From NCBI RefSeq assembly GCF_014640815.1, contig NZ_BMHM01000001.1, positions 310,001 through 374,000 of the forward strand: a stretch of DNA of 64,000 nt, given 5' to 3'. The notes under the pieces are model-generated. The model worked only from the letters and a program-made list of their open reading frames with translations, was not told the DNA's origin and searched no databases. A program made the translations under genes and the position numbers. Below, piece by piece: positions 40,708 through 48,400 of the stretch. Each line of letters begins with the position of its first letter. The first letter of the stretch is position 1. The stretch comes from Vreelandella lutescens. GTDB taxonomy: Bacteria > Pseudomonadota > Gammaproteobacteria > Pseudomonadales > Halomonadaceae.

Positions 40708-41907
40708 TTACGTTTGTGATTCAGCACGCGCTAGGCCGGTGAGCAACACTAGAGTCAGCGCTGCCATTCCACCGGTATAGGCGATTAGCGGCCAAGCCGT
40801 GCTGCCATCCAGCACTACCACCACCGCAGTTCCTATGCCGCCGACGATCAGGCTTTGCATACAAAAGTGTAGCGCCACGGCCGTGCCAGCCATGTCGCTG
40901 AAGTTTTGTAGCGCGCCATTGGCGGTGACGGAAGTGATGAACACAATGCCCAGCGCCGCCAGCCACATGGGCACGACAAACGACCAAAGGCTTGGTGTGA
41001 AGAACATTTCTCCCAGCCCCAGCAGGCCTGCGCTGATCAGCAGAACCAACGCGCCACGCAGGGCGCAGCCTGGAATGCCCCAGCGCGTTACGAAACGTTC
41101 GGCAAAGCGCGCCGTGACGATCATAACCAGGGCTACCGTGGCAAAGGCAACGCTAAACCCCAGCTCGGTTAAACCAGCGCCTTCGATGAGCACTCTAGGG
41201 GCTGTCGAGAAGAACACGAAGAATGCCCCCATAGCGGTTCCAAACGCGACCGTATAGACCCAGAACGGAGTACTTTTAAGCACCCGCCCCACATCTATCA
41301 TGCGAGTGGTGGAGGATGCCTGGCGCGATTCATGCCATCTCGGGAAGGCGCAGCTGAGTGTAAGCAGAGCCAGGATGCCCAAGGTGATAAATAGGGCGCT
41401 CCAGCCTAGATAACGGGCGATCAAAGCACCCGCAATAGGCCCCAGCGCAGGTACGACAGCCAGCATGGCATTCATTAGGCTGTAAATAACCGCGCTTTCA
41501 GGTGTGTTGGCGTAAACATCACGCACCGTAGCGAACATAGCGACGAGCATGGCGGCTGCCCCCATGGCTTGTACCAGCCTGAGTGCAACGAATAACCAGG
41601 CCATCGTTGTGAACGCTAGGGAGAATGATGCGGCCACAAATACGAGGGTGCCGCCTATTAGGATAGGGCGGCGGCCAATGCGGTCTGAGAGCGGGCCAAA
41701 GAGGATTTGGCCAGCGCCGAGCATGATCATGTAGAGCGTCAATGTAAGCTGAACGACGTCGGGTGTGGTATCCAGAATGCCCGGCATGGCGGGTACTACC
41801 GGCAGATAAATATCCATGCCGAGTGACGCGAGAAGGTTGAAAGGGGCCAGCAACGCCAGCGCGAACGGAAGGCTATACGCCCACTGTCGAGGGTTTTGAG
41901 CAGACAC
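40708..41907 (-). CDS. MFS drug efflux transporter, CmlA/FloR-like
   Basis: A 12-helix major-facilitator protein. NLLASLGMDIYLPVVPAMPG, QLTLTLYMIMLGAGQILFGPLSDRIGRRPILIGG, VRDVYANTPESAVIYS and GAFFVFFSTAPRVLI track the phenicol exporters CmlA and FloR as I remember them, so chloramphenicol-type or other drug efflux is possible. The start I prefer is the GTG at 41907 with CGGAG upstream, which matches CmlA's length (399 residues); the frame extends to 42051 with a non-homologous leader. Some cmlA genes use a translational attenuator, which I could not confirm here. No mobile element adjoins it. Confidence 0.85.
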   Translation of the reverse strand: MSAQNPRQWAYSLPFALALLAPFNLLASLGMDIYLPVVPAMPGILDTTPDVVQLTLTLYMIMLGAGQILFGPLSDRIGRRPILIGGTLVFVAASFSLAFTTMAWLFVALRLVQAMGAAAMLVAMFATVRDVYANTPESAVIYSLMNAMLAVVPALGPIAGALIARYLGWSALFITLGILALLTLSCAFPRWHESRQASSTTRMIDVGRVLKSTPFWVYTVAFGTAMGAFFVFFSTAPRVLIEGAGLTELGFSVAFATVALVMIVTARFAERFVTRWGIPGCALRGALVLLISAGLLGLGEMFFTPSLWSFVVPMWLAALGIVFITSVTANGALQNFSDMAGTAVALHFCMQSLIVGGIGTAVVVVLDGSTAWPLIAYTGGMAALTLVLLTGLARAESQT

Positions 41908-42220
41908 AAGGAAACTCCGTGCAAATACGCTTATTTGACGGCGGCCTGTCGAGTCGATTGAGTGACGGTCAGGCTGCCGCAACAACAGAAACGAGGGGTT
42001 GCTGCGGCTTATTGGTCTGCTTTTTTGGAACCCATGTGTGTGCTTTTTCAATCATGTGTTGATGGCTGATTGAGCGTAACAGAGACAACGCTTAGAAGGC
42101 TACTCCCGCTAATAGGGAGGCTCAGCGTGCTTGCCTTCTGCTGGACTTTGTTAACCCTCACCTGCATGCACGTTTCTACGATATCTTGATGAGATTCTTT
42201 TATTTGCGTTGGGATAACCC

Positions 42221-43012
42221 ATGAAAATCGACCTCTACCAAGTAGATGCTTTCGCCTCAAAACCCTTTGAAGGCAACCCTGCAGCCGTGTGCCCGCTGGA
42301 GGCGTGGTTGGATGATGCGCTGCTGCAGGCCATTGCAGCGGAGAATAACCTGTCCGAAACCGCATTTTTCGTACCCACGGAAGTGGGCTATCACCTACGC
42401 TGGTTCACGCCTTCGGTGGAGGTGGATCTATGCGGCCACGCCACCTTAGCGGCGGCGTGGGTGGTGTTTCATGCCTTGGGAGTGGTGGCCGAGGCGGTGG
42501 CCTTTGAAACCAGGAGCGGTGTACTGACCGTTCGCCGTGAAGGCGATGTGCTGGTGATGGATTTCCCCGCAAAAACGCTCTCACCGCTAGACATGCACGC
42601 GGAAGTAGCCGCTGCCCTGGGCGGTATCAAAATCGAAGAACTGCTGATCTCGGATGACATTGTGGTGGTAGTCGAGGAGGCGAGTGTGATTGATCGCCTT
42701 GCACCGGATATGCAGCGGCTTAAACAGCTGCCAGGGCGAGGTGTGGCTGTTACTGCGAGAGGCGATGACGTGGATGTTGTGTCTCGCTGGTTTGGCCCCA
42801 AGGTCGGCGTGGAAGAAGACCCGGTAACCGGCTCGGCGCATACGTCGCTCGCACCTTACTGGGCAGCGCGTTTAGGTAAGCAAGCACTGACTGCCCGCCA
42901 GGGTGGCGCACGTCAAGGCGCGCTGAGCTGCGTGGTAGAAGGCGAGCGCGTGATGATTAAAGGCCGCGTTGCGCCTTATCTAATGGGGCAAATCACGCTG
43001 CCTGATAGCTAA
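42221..43012 (+). CDS. PhzF family isomerase
   Basis: A 263-residue PhzF/epimerase-fold protein. It has the N-terminal VDAFASKPFEGNPAAVCPL, the catalytic glutamate in NNLSETAFFV, the CGHATLAAAWV loop and the C-terminal DPVTGSAHTSLAPYWAARLGK. PhzF proteins catalyse proton shifts on small metabolites; only some act in phenazine synthesis and no phz genes are nearby. Substrate unknown. Confidence 0.93.
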   Translation: MKIDLYQVDAFASKPFEGNPAAVCPLEAWLDDALLQAIAAENNLSETAFFVPTEVGYHLRWFTPSVEVDLCGHATLAAAWVVFHALGVVAEAVAFETRSGVLTVRREGDVLVMDFPAKTLSPLDMHAEVAAALGGIKIEELLISDDIVVVVEEASVIDRLAPDMQRLKQLPGRGVAVTARGDDVDVVSRWFGPKVGVEEDPVTGSAHTSLAPYWAARLGKQALTARQGGARQGALSCVVEGERVMIKGRVAPYLMGQITLPDS

Positions 43013-43118
43013 TGAGCATAGGCTATGGCGATGAGTCTCAGCGGGAGTATCAGGATTGAAAACAAACAAGTAAATAAGCATACCGTTCTTTTGCTTTATG
43101 AATCTGGTAATTTGTGGT

Positions 43119-43208
43119 CTATGGGTACACCAAATTTATATTTTTCAAAGTAGAGTGTGGTAGCTCCTTTAGTTGGATGCTACTTTGTGTCCTATGAGTA
43201 CACAAAAT
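43119..43208 (+). promoter_or_regulatory. Repeat-rich control region of abiEi
   Basis: A near-identical pair CTATGGGTACACCAAAT (43119-43135) and CTATGAGTACACAAAAT (43192-43208) flanks an inverted repeat CAAAGTAG (43146-43153) / CTACTTTG (43180-43187). The second direct repeat overlaps the abiEi start codon. AbiEi antitoxins bind inverted repeats in their own promoter, so this is a likely operator. Confidence 0.6.
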
Positions 43209-44003
43209 AAATCAATATTAAAGAATCTATTAGAAGCCATACCACCTGGGTTTATGGCGGATACCGCTTGGCTTGAACGACATGGCGTTAGCCGCTTTCT
43301 GGCACGTAAATACGTCGAGAACGGCTGGCTAGAGAGGGTTAACCGAGGCGTATTTCGGCGTCCTGCGCCCAGCACAGCCATCGATTGGAAAACCTGCCTG
43401 CTCTCCATGCAGCACATCATGCGTTATGACATTCATATCGGTGGCACCACGGCACTCTCCTTGCAGGGGTATGATCATTATTTACGTTTGGGCAGCAATG
43501 CGCCTGTTTGGGTCTACGGTGATACGATCCCTAGCTGGCTCGGCAAGCTACCACTTACCGCCCCCATCAAAATCCGCAACACGTCACTGTTTTCTGATTC
43601 ATCACTAGGGCTAGCTAATCAGAGAAACAGTGATGAAGACGCACTGCCATGGGAGTGGGTGCTTAATATGTCGATGCCCGAAAGGGCGGTGATGGAAGCT
43701 ATGGATGAGCTGCCCGACCACGAGAGCTTTCATCACCTCGATATGCTCTTTGAGAGCTTGACGACGTTACGCCCAAAAGTGCTGTCCGTACTACTGCACA
43801 GTTGTAAGAAGATTAAGGTAAAGCGGCTATTCTTTGTCTTTGCGGATCGCCATGACCACCCTTGGCGCAAGCGTCTTGATGCCACCGCGTTCAACCTTGG
43901 CAGTGGCGATAGGGCACTCGTCAAAGGCGGTAAGATTCATCCACGCTATCGTATTATGGTGCCTGCAGAATTTACGGGGGAGGGGGCTAGCGATGGCACG
44001 TGA
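43194..44003 (+). CDS. abiEi: AbiEi-type antitoxin (type IV toxin-antitoxin)
   Basis: A 269-residue protein with an N-terminal winged helix (LEAIPPGFMADTAWLERHGVSRFLARKYVENGWLERVNRGVF) and the larger C-terminal domain of AbiEi (GGTTALSLQGYDHYL; MSMPERAVMEAMDELPD; KRLFFVFADRHDHPWRKRLD). AbiEi represses its operon and counters the AbiEii nucleotidyltransferase toxin. The start MSTQNK is chosen by family resemblance; no Shine-Dalgarno is evident and a leaderless or weak start is possible. The toxin gene that overlaps its end is broken. Confidence 0.9.
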   Translation: MSTQNKSILKNLLEAIPPGFMADTAWLERHGVSRFLARKYVENGWLERVNRGVFRRPAPSTAIDWKTCLLSMQHIMRYDIHIGGTTALSLQGYDHYLRLGSNAPVWVYGDTIPSWLGKLPLTAPIKIRNTSLFSDSSLGLANQRNSDEDALPWEWVLNMSMPERAVMEAMDELPDHESFHHLDMLFESLTTLRPKVLSVLLHSCKKIKVKRLFFVFADRHDHPWRKRLDATAFNLGSGDRALVKGGKIHPRYRIMVPAEFTGEGASDGT

Positions 44004-44410
44004 GATTTATGAGGCGCAGGTTGCGCTACTGGTACGTATCCTTCCATATGTTGCTAAGGAAGAGGTCTTCGCGCCCTTCACATGAGCTATTGAATTCAAA
44101 CCTCATCGATCTTGATCAGCCTTATACACAAGAATTTGAGGGTATGACCAGAACTCCTGTTAGCCTCGAAGAACTGTTGAGCATACGTAAGCGATTGATT
44201 GCGGATATTCAGTCACGTTTTGATGAAAATACCAAACGCTTCTTACTGAGCCTGCATGACGGTATACCGGATTTTGATGCCATCGGCCGCCCAGAAGCAG
44301 CCAATCTGCCTGCTGTACGCTGGAAACTCATCAACCTAAAAAAACTGAAAAGCGATAACGCCTCGAAACATGCTGAGCAACGCCATGAGCTGGAGCACTT
44401 GCTGGGATAA
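43993..44410 (+). pseudogene. abiEii: AbiEii toxin remnant, internal deletion and frameshift
   Basis: An intact toxin start is present (MAREIYEAQVALLVRILPYV then AKEEVFA, 43993-44070), overlapping the abiEi stop as in real abiE operons. The frame stops at 44085. A typical AbiEii C-terminus continues in another frame to 44410 (VSLEELLSIRKRLIADIQSRFD; LPAVRWKLINLKKLKSDNAS). The middle is missing, including the GxxxLxxxx(D/S)xD nucleotidyltransferase core. An intact AbiEii has about 300 residues; here under 140 remain. The toxin should be inactive. Confidence 0.85.
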
Positions 44411-44499
44411 GAGGTGCAAATCGGGATGCGAAAGAGACCGCCCGCCCCAGCCACCGTGTGCTTTACTGTCTGCAATGCTTATTCACGGAGGAAGCACCC

Positions 44500-45450
44500 A
44501 TGGCCATTGGCGGTTTAATAGGATTACTGGACGACATTGCCGCTTTGGCGAAGTTGACCGCAGCATCACTGGATGATGTGAGCGCCGCCGCTGGTCGTGC
44601 GACGGCGAAGGCGGCTGGGGTGGTGGTGGATGATGCGGCGGTGACGCCGCAATATTTGCACGGGGTAGTGGCAGAGCGTGAGCTGGCGATTGTGAAGCAG
44701 ATCGCGCTGGGTTCTATCCGCAACAAGCTGATGTTTATCCTACCGGCGGCGCTGCTGCTGAACCATTTTTTGCCCGGGCTACTGCCGATCATCCTGATGA
44801 TAGGCGGTACCTACTTGGCGTTTGAGGGCGCAGAGAAGGTGTGGCATAAGCTCTCGGGCCAGCATGACGATGACAAGCCCGCGGTCGAAAAAGGGCCGGA
44901 AGCCGAGAAGAAAATCGTCAGTGGTGCCATTCGCACCGACCTGATTCTCTCTGCGGAAATTATGGTGATTGCGCTCGCGACGGTGTCTCATCAGGGGTTC
45001 TGGTCACAGCTAGTCAGCTTAGTGGTGGTCGCGTTTGTGATCACTGTTCTGGTGTATGGCGTGGTGGCGCTGTTGGTCAGGATGGACGATGTGGGCCTGA
45101 AGCTCGCCCAGCGGGATCATTCGGGCGTACAAGCCCTGGGCCGTAGCTTGGTCACGGCCATGCCCAAGGTGCTGGCGACCATCTCGGTGGTGGGCACCGT
45201 CGCCATGCTTTGGGTAGGTGGGCATATTCTGATGGTGAATTTGGGAGCCGAGGGAACGGGCTGGTTCAGCGCGCCCTATGAATGGGTACACCATATCGAG
45301 CTAGGCATTCGCGAGGCCACCGGGGCCTTAGGTGGCACGCTGGGCTGGAGTTTCAATACGCTGTGCTCGGCGGTGATTGGCTTTTTGGTGGGCTCAGTGG
45401 TGGTGGGGGTGTTGCGTTTCGTTCCTGCCAAGCGGGCGCATTCTAAATAG
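44500..45450 (+). CDS. DUF808 (YedI-like) membrane protein
   Basis: This protein opens MAIGGLIGLLDDIAALAKLTAASLDDVSAAAGRA, the DUF808 signature, with several membrane helices after residue 75. 316 residues. The ATG has CGGAGG upstream; the frame is open to 44458 but that part is not conserved. The family's function is unknown. A hairpin terminator follows the stop. Confidence 0.92.
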   Translation: MAIGGLIGLLDDIAALAKLTAASLDDVSAAAGRATAKAAGVVVDDAAVTPQYLHGVVAERELAIVKQIALGSIRNKLMFILPAALLLNHFLPGLLPIILMIGGTYLAFEGAEKVWHKLSGQHDDDKPAVEKGPEAEKKIVSGAIRTDLILSAEIMVIALATVSHQGFWSQLVSLVVVAFVITVLVYGVVALLVRMDDVGLKLAQRDHSGVQALGRSLVTAMPKVLATISVVGTVAMLWVGGHILMVNLGAEGTGWFSAPYEWVHHIELGIREATGALGGTLGWSFNTLCSAVIGFLVGSVVVGVLRFVPAKRAHSK

Positions 45451-45474
45451 CGGCGCGGTACCATACACGCTTGC

Positions 45475-45502
45475 TAACGCCAGCCCCAAGAGGCTGGCGT
45501 TT
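45475..45502 (+). terminator. Terminator after the DUF808 gene
   Basis: AACGCCAGCC / GGCTGGCGTT stem with a CCAAGA-type loop and a short T-run, 25 bases past the stop. Confidence 0.75.
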
Positions 45503-45525
45503 CACTACCTGCTGAGGCTTTTGCC

Positions 45526-46002
45526 ATGACACGCGTTGCTATCTTCGTGGATACCCAGAACGTCTATTACACCGTGCGCGAGGCCTACGGAAAACACTTC
45601 GATTACCGCCGTTTCTGGGCCAAGGTAACAGCTAACCGGGAGGTGGTGGCCGCCCGCTGCTATGCCATTGATAAGGGCGACGCTAAGCAGCGTGAGTTTC
45701 AGAATATCCTTCGCTCGATTGGTTTTGATGTCAGGCTCAAGCCCTTCATCCAGCGCGCGGATGGCTCCGCCAAGGGCGACTGGGACGTGGGCATCACCCT
45801 CGATGCCATCGAGTACGCCGAGAAAGCAGATGTGGTGGTGCTGGTCTCCGGCGATGGCGATTTTGATCTGCTAGCCCAGAAAATTCGCGAGGTGCACGGC
45901 AAACGCGTCGAGGTCTATGGCGTACCCCAGCTCACCGCCGCCTCGCTCATCAACGCCGCGAGCGAGTTTATTCCCATTGAACGCGACCTGCTGTTGGGGT
46001 GA
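45526..46002 (+). CDS. NYN-domain (LabA/DUF88-type PIN-like) protein
   Basis: A 158-residue protein with the NYN pattern: VAIFVDTQNVYYTVREAYG at the start, GDWDVGITLDAIEYAEKADVVVLVSGDGDFDLLAQKIRE with the acidic residues of a PIN-like nuclease site, and a closing EFIPIERDLL. Such proteins are probable metal-dependent RNases. It stands alone between a terminator and the repeat cluster at 46024. Confidence 0.9.
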   Translation: MTRVAIFVDTQNVYYTVREAYGKHFDYRRFWAKVTANREVVAARCYAIDKGDAKQREFQNILRSIGFDVRLKPFIQRADGSAKGDWDVGITLDAIEYAEKADVVVLVSGDGDFDLLAQKIREVHGKRVEVYGVPQLTAASLINAASEFIPIERDLLLG

Positions 46003-46023
46003 GTGAAAGCGAGAAATAGAAGG

Positions 46024-46069
46024 TTGAGCCGAATAAAGAGTCTATTCGGCTCAATATATGAGCCGAATG
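46024..46069. promoter_or_regulatory. GAGCCGAATA repeat cluster
   Basis: TTGAGCCGAATA (46024-46035) and TATTCGGCTCAA (46043-46054) are perfect inverted arms, followed by ATGAGCCGAAT (46059-46069). The core matches the operator in front of the Fic gene (38322-38385). It may be a second site for the same regulator, or a hairpin ending the NYN transcript. Confidence 0.55.
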
Positions 46070-46236
46070 TATCCGGTTTCATCGCCTGCTTAAAAAGCTA
46101 CACTCATTGGGAGACTGCAGATGACCATTGCGCTTGTGCACTAACGGCCTGGTGATTGTGCAGGCTGATGTTTGTTTAACTTAAGCAGTAGCAGCTCAAT
46201 AAGTTGGCTCATACAAACATAACAAGGAGAAACCGC

Positions 46237-47220
46237 ATGACTTGTCGCTTATTCATAAATCGGTACACCACACCACTGACTTCAGCACTTCTGGCTGCTT
46301 CGCTAACGGCACCGGCTGTGGCTAGCGAGGCCGTCAGCATTGGCGTAGCTCCAGCCGCTTCAGGCTGGTATTTCGGTTACTCGGAGCTGTCGCGTATTGT
46401 GAGTGCTAACTCGTCAGTAGAGATATCTGTTCGCGAAACGGGTGGCTCTCGCGAGAATACAATCCGATTGGGAAACGGTGAGATTGATCTGGCGCTGGTT
46501 GATGCGCCGGGTGCTTATGAGGCATATAACGGTGAAGGCCGTTATGAGAACAATGCCATGGATCAGATGCGCATGATGCTGTGGGTAGCGCCTTCGACTA
46601 TGCACTGGGCTGTGCGACAGGATAGCGGTATTAAAACCTTTGAAGAGCTCAACGGTGAACGCTTCAACCCCAGTAGTATTGGCGGCGGCGGTGAATATAT
46701 TACCGAGCTTGTGTTTGATGCACTTAACATATCCCCAGATTATCAACGTATGAGTATGAGTGATGCCGCTGACTCGGTCGTTGATGGGCGCATTATCGGC
46801 TTCAGCTATAACGGTATTCCACCTATTCCTGCTTTCACCGAGGTGCACTCTGCACGGCCTCTTCATATTCTCTCACTTGACGACGAGCAAGTAGCAAAGG
46901 CTACTGAGGCGCTACCTTTCCTGTCTCGCGCAGTCATTCCTGAGGGCACTTACCGTGATGTGGGAGAGGTGAATACCCTGGGTTCCTACATTGGTATTGC
47001 TGCCACCGAAGACCTGTCAGAAGCAGCAGCTTATGACATTACCCGTGCCTACTGGGAGAATGTTGACGATTTAGGCCGCACTTTCGCCCCCGCGAAGGGC
47101 ATGACTGCTGAGATATCCGTAGAGAATACAGCGACGCCATTGCATGCTGGCGCTTTGCGCTACTATCGCGAGATCGGTATCGAAGTGCCGGAAGCACTGG
47201 TGCCACCGGAAGCAAACTAG
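46237..47220 (+). CDS. TAXI family TRAP transporter solute-binding protein (orphan)
   Basis: A signal peptide (about 25 residues, ending AVASEA) precedes a periplasmic binding fold typical of TAXI proteins: SIGVAPAASGWYFGYSELSRIV, VRETGGSRENTIRLGNGEIDLALVDAPGAYEAYNG, and a C-terminal HAGALRYYREIGIEVPE. TAXI proteins deliver ligands such as glutamate or dicarboxylates to a fused TRAP membrane subunit. No such subunit is adjacent here. AAGGAG sits 7 bases before the chosen ATG. Confidence 0.9.
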   Translation: MTCRLFINRYTTPLTSALLAASLTAPAVASEAVSIGVAPAASGWYFGYSELSRIVSANSSVEISVRETGGSRENTIRLGNGEIDLALVDAPGAYEAYNGEGRYENNAMDQMRMMLWVAPSTMHWAVRQDSGIKTFEELNGERFNPSSIGGGGEYITELVFDALNISPDYQRMSMSDAADSVVDGRIIGFSYNGIPPIPAFTEVHSARPLHILSLDDEQVAKATEALPFLSRAVIPEGTYRDVGEVNTLGSYIGIAATEDLSEAAAYDITRAYWENVDDLGRTFAPAKGMTAEISVENTATPLHAGALRYYREIGIEVPEALVPPEAN

Positions 47221-47293
47221 CTTTCTTTAAGTCCCCTCAATGTAAGATTGCCCATACGAATACTCTGGGTCTTCCATCATAGGAGCTCATTAA

Positions 47294-47319
47294 CCCCCGC
47301 TTAGAGCAGCGGGGGCTTT
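47294..47319 (+). terminator. Terminator downstream of the TAXI gene
   Basis: CCCCCGCT / AGCGGGGG stem with a TAGAGC loop and a CTTT tail. Confidence 0.7.
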
Positions 47320-47324
47320 GCCCA

Positions 47325-47621
47325 TTAAGCCTCTTCGATGCCATCCACCAAAAAGACGCGGTAATCAGCACCCAGGAAGCGGTGCTTGCGGGCTTCTTGG
47401 TAGGCGGGGCTTTGGTACCAGGCGCGGGCGGCGGCCATGTCGGGGAAGCGTAAAATCACGGCACCCTCCATCGCGCTCCCTTCTAGCACTTCAAAATCGC
47501 CATAAAATGCCAGCGGCTGTGGGTCGTGGCCTTCGCGGGCGGCTTTGGCTTTTTCGCTGTAGCGCTGCATTTCTTCGCTGTCGTGGGTGTGTTCACGGGT
47601 TAGTACGATATAAGCGGGCAT
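47325..47621 (-). CDS. DUF1330 protein
   Basis: A 98-residue DUF1330 protein (MPAYIVLTREHTHD opening, VLEGSAMEGAVILRFPDMAAARAWYQSPAYQEARKHR) with a dimeric ferredoxin-like fold. The function is not established. The ATG is preceded by AGGAGA. It is convergent with the TAXI gene. Confidence 0.9.
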   Translation of the reverse strand: MPAYIVLTREHTHDSEEMQRYSEKAKAAREGHDPQPLAFYGDFEVLEGSAMEGAVILRFPDMAAARAWYQSPAYQEARKHRFLGADYRVFLVDGIEEA

Positions 47622-47719
47622 GCCTTTCTCCTACGCAGTATGAAAAGTCGCTAAAGCATACCACCGCTTAGAGGCGCTGCCCCATGAAGCGTGGCTATGG
47701 GATTCATGTCTGGGAAAGG

Positions 47720-48244
47720 TCAGACGTGGGGCGGTTCATCCGCTTCTATCACGCTCTCTACGTCGGCCATGTGCTCCAACTGACGCTTTTCAAGCGCGGC
47801 GAGGGCAACGTGGTAGCAGTCATCAATATGGCTATTGCCCATGTATTTCATGGCGGTAAAGCTGATGCCTCCTGCCACGGCACTGCCGATGAAAGGCACA
47901 AACTTGGAGGTGCCTTTGGCGGCAACTTTGACCCCCATCTTGCCAAGTAGCGTAAGAATGAGATTTTTGGTGATGTATCTGCCTGCCATTTTGCTGCCGG
48001 TATTGGAAATAGCGGTCATGACAAACAGCTTGTTTTCGGTGTCTAGGCTTTCGATCTGCTCCGGCGTTAGCCCAAACTTGCTGTTAATTTTGGGGATGAT
48101 GCGCATCAAAATCGCGACGTCCGAGCCAATGTCCAGCCCTGGAACGGGAATGATGGCAGTGCCTGCGGAAAGGCCCGCGCTTTTGGTCACCATCGATTGG
48201 CACGACTTTTTAATGGCGTCGAGTTCTTCCCTTGTTTCAATCAT
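47720..48244 (-). CDS. DUF697-like small membrane-associated protein
   Basis: A 174-residue protein with hydrophobic, glycine-rich helices: SAGLSAGTAIIPVPGLDIGSDVAILMRIIPKI, then FVPFIGSAVAGGISFTAMKYMG. The pattern (IPxPxxDI near the N-terminus, a GxxxxG-rich pair near the end) resembles DUF697 domains found after GTPase domains, here as a free protein. The start is the ATG at 48244 (AGGAGC upstream); the frame extends to 48343 without conservation. Function unknown. Confidence 0.72.
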   Translation of the reverse strand: MIETREELDAIKKSCQSMVTKSAGLSAGTAIIPVPGLDIGSDVAILMRIIPKINSKFGLTPEQIESLDTENKLFVMTAISNTGSKMAGRYITKNLILTLLGKMGVKVAAKGTSKFVPFIGSAVAGGISFTAMKYMGNSHIDDCYHVALAALEKRQLEHMADVESVIEADEPPHV

Positions 48245-48345
48245 GTGCTGCTCCTTTTGACGATGGAATCTCATCACCCTAGCCGAGGAGTGGCCGAAAG
48301 GCGAGCGGCATGAGCCTGGGCGGCAAGGCTGGCGTAGCAACATAG

Positions 48346-48369
48346 AAAAAGGGCGGCTGTTGGCCGCCC
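48346..48369 (-). terminator. Terminator of the chemoreceptor gene
   Basis: On the minus strand GGGCGGC / GCCGCCC with a CAACA loop is followed by TTTTT, about 30 bases past the chemoreceptor stop. Confidence 0.9.
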
Positions 48370-48400
48370 TGGAAGGTAGGGGGAGACGTTTAGGAAGGCG

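Noticed and set aside
42052..42220. Leader-peptide attenuator upstream of the CmlA-like gene
   Set aside because: No short peptide gene with a stall site and alternate stems could be fixed between the gene start and 42220.
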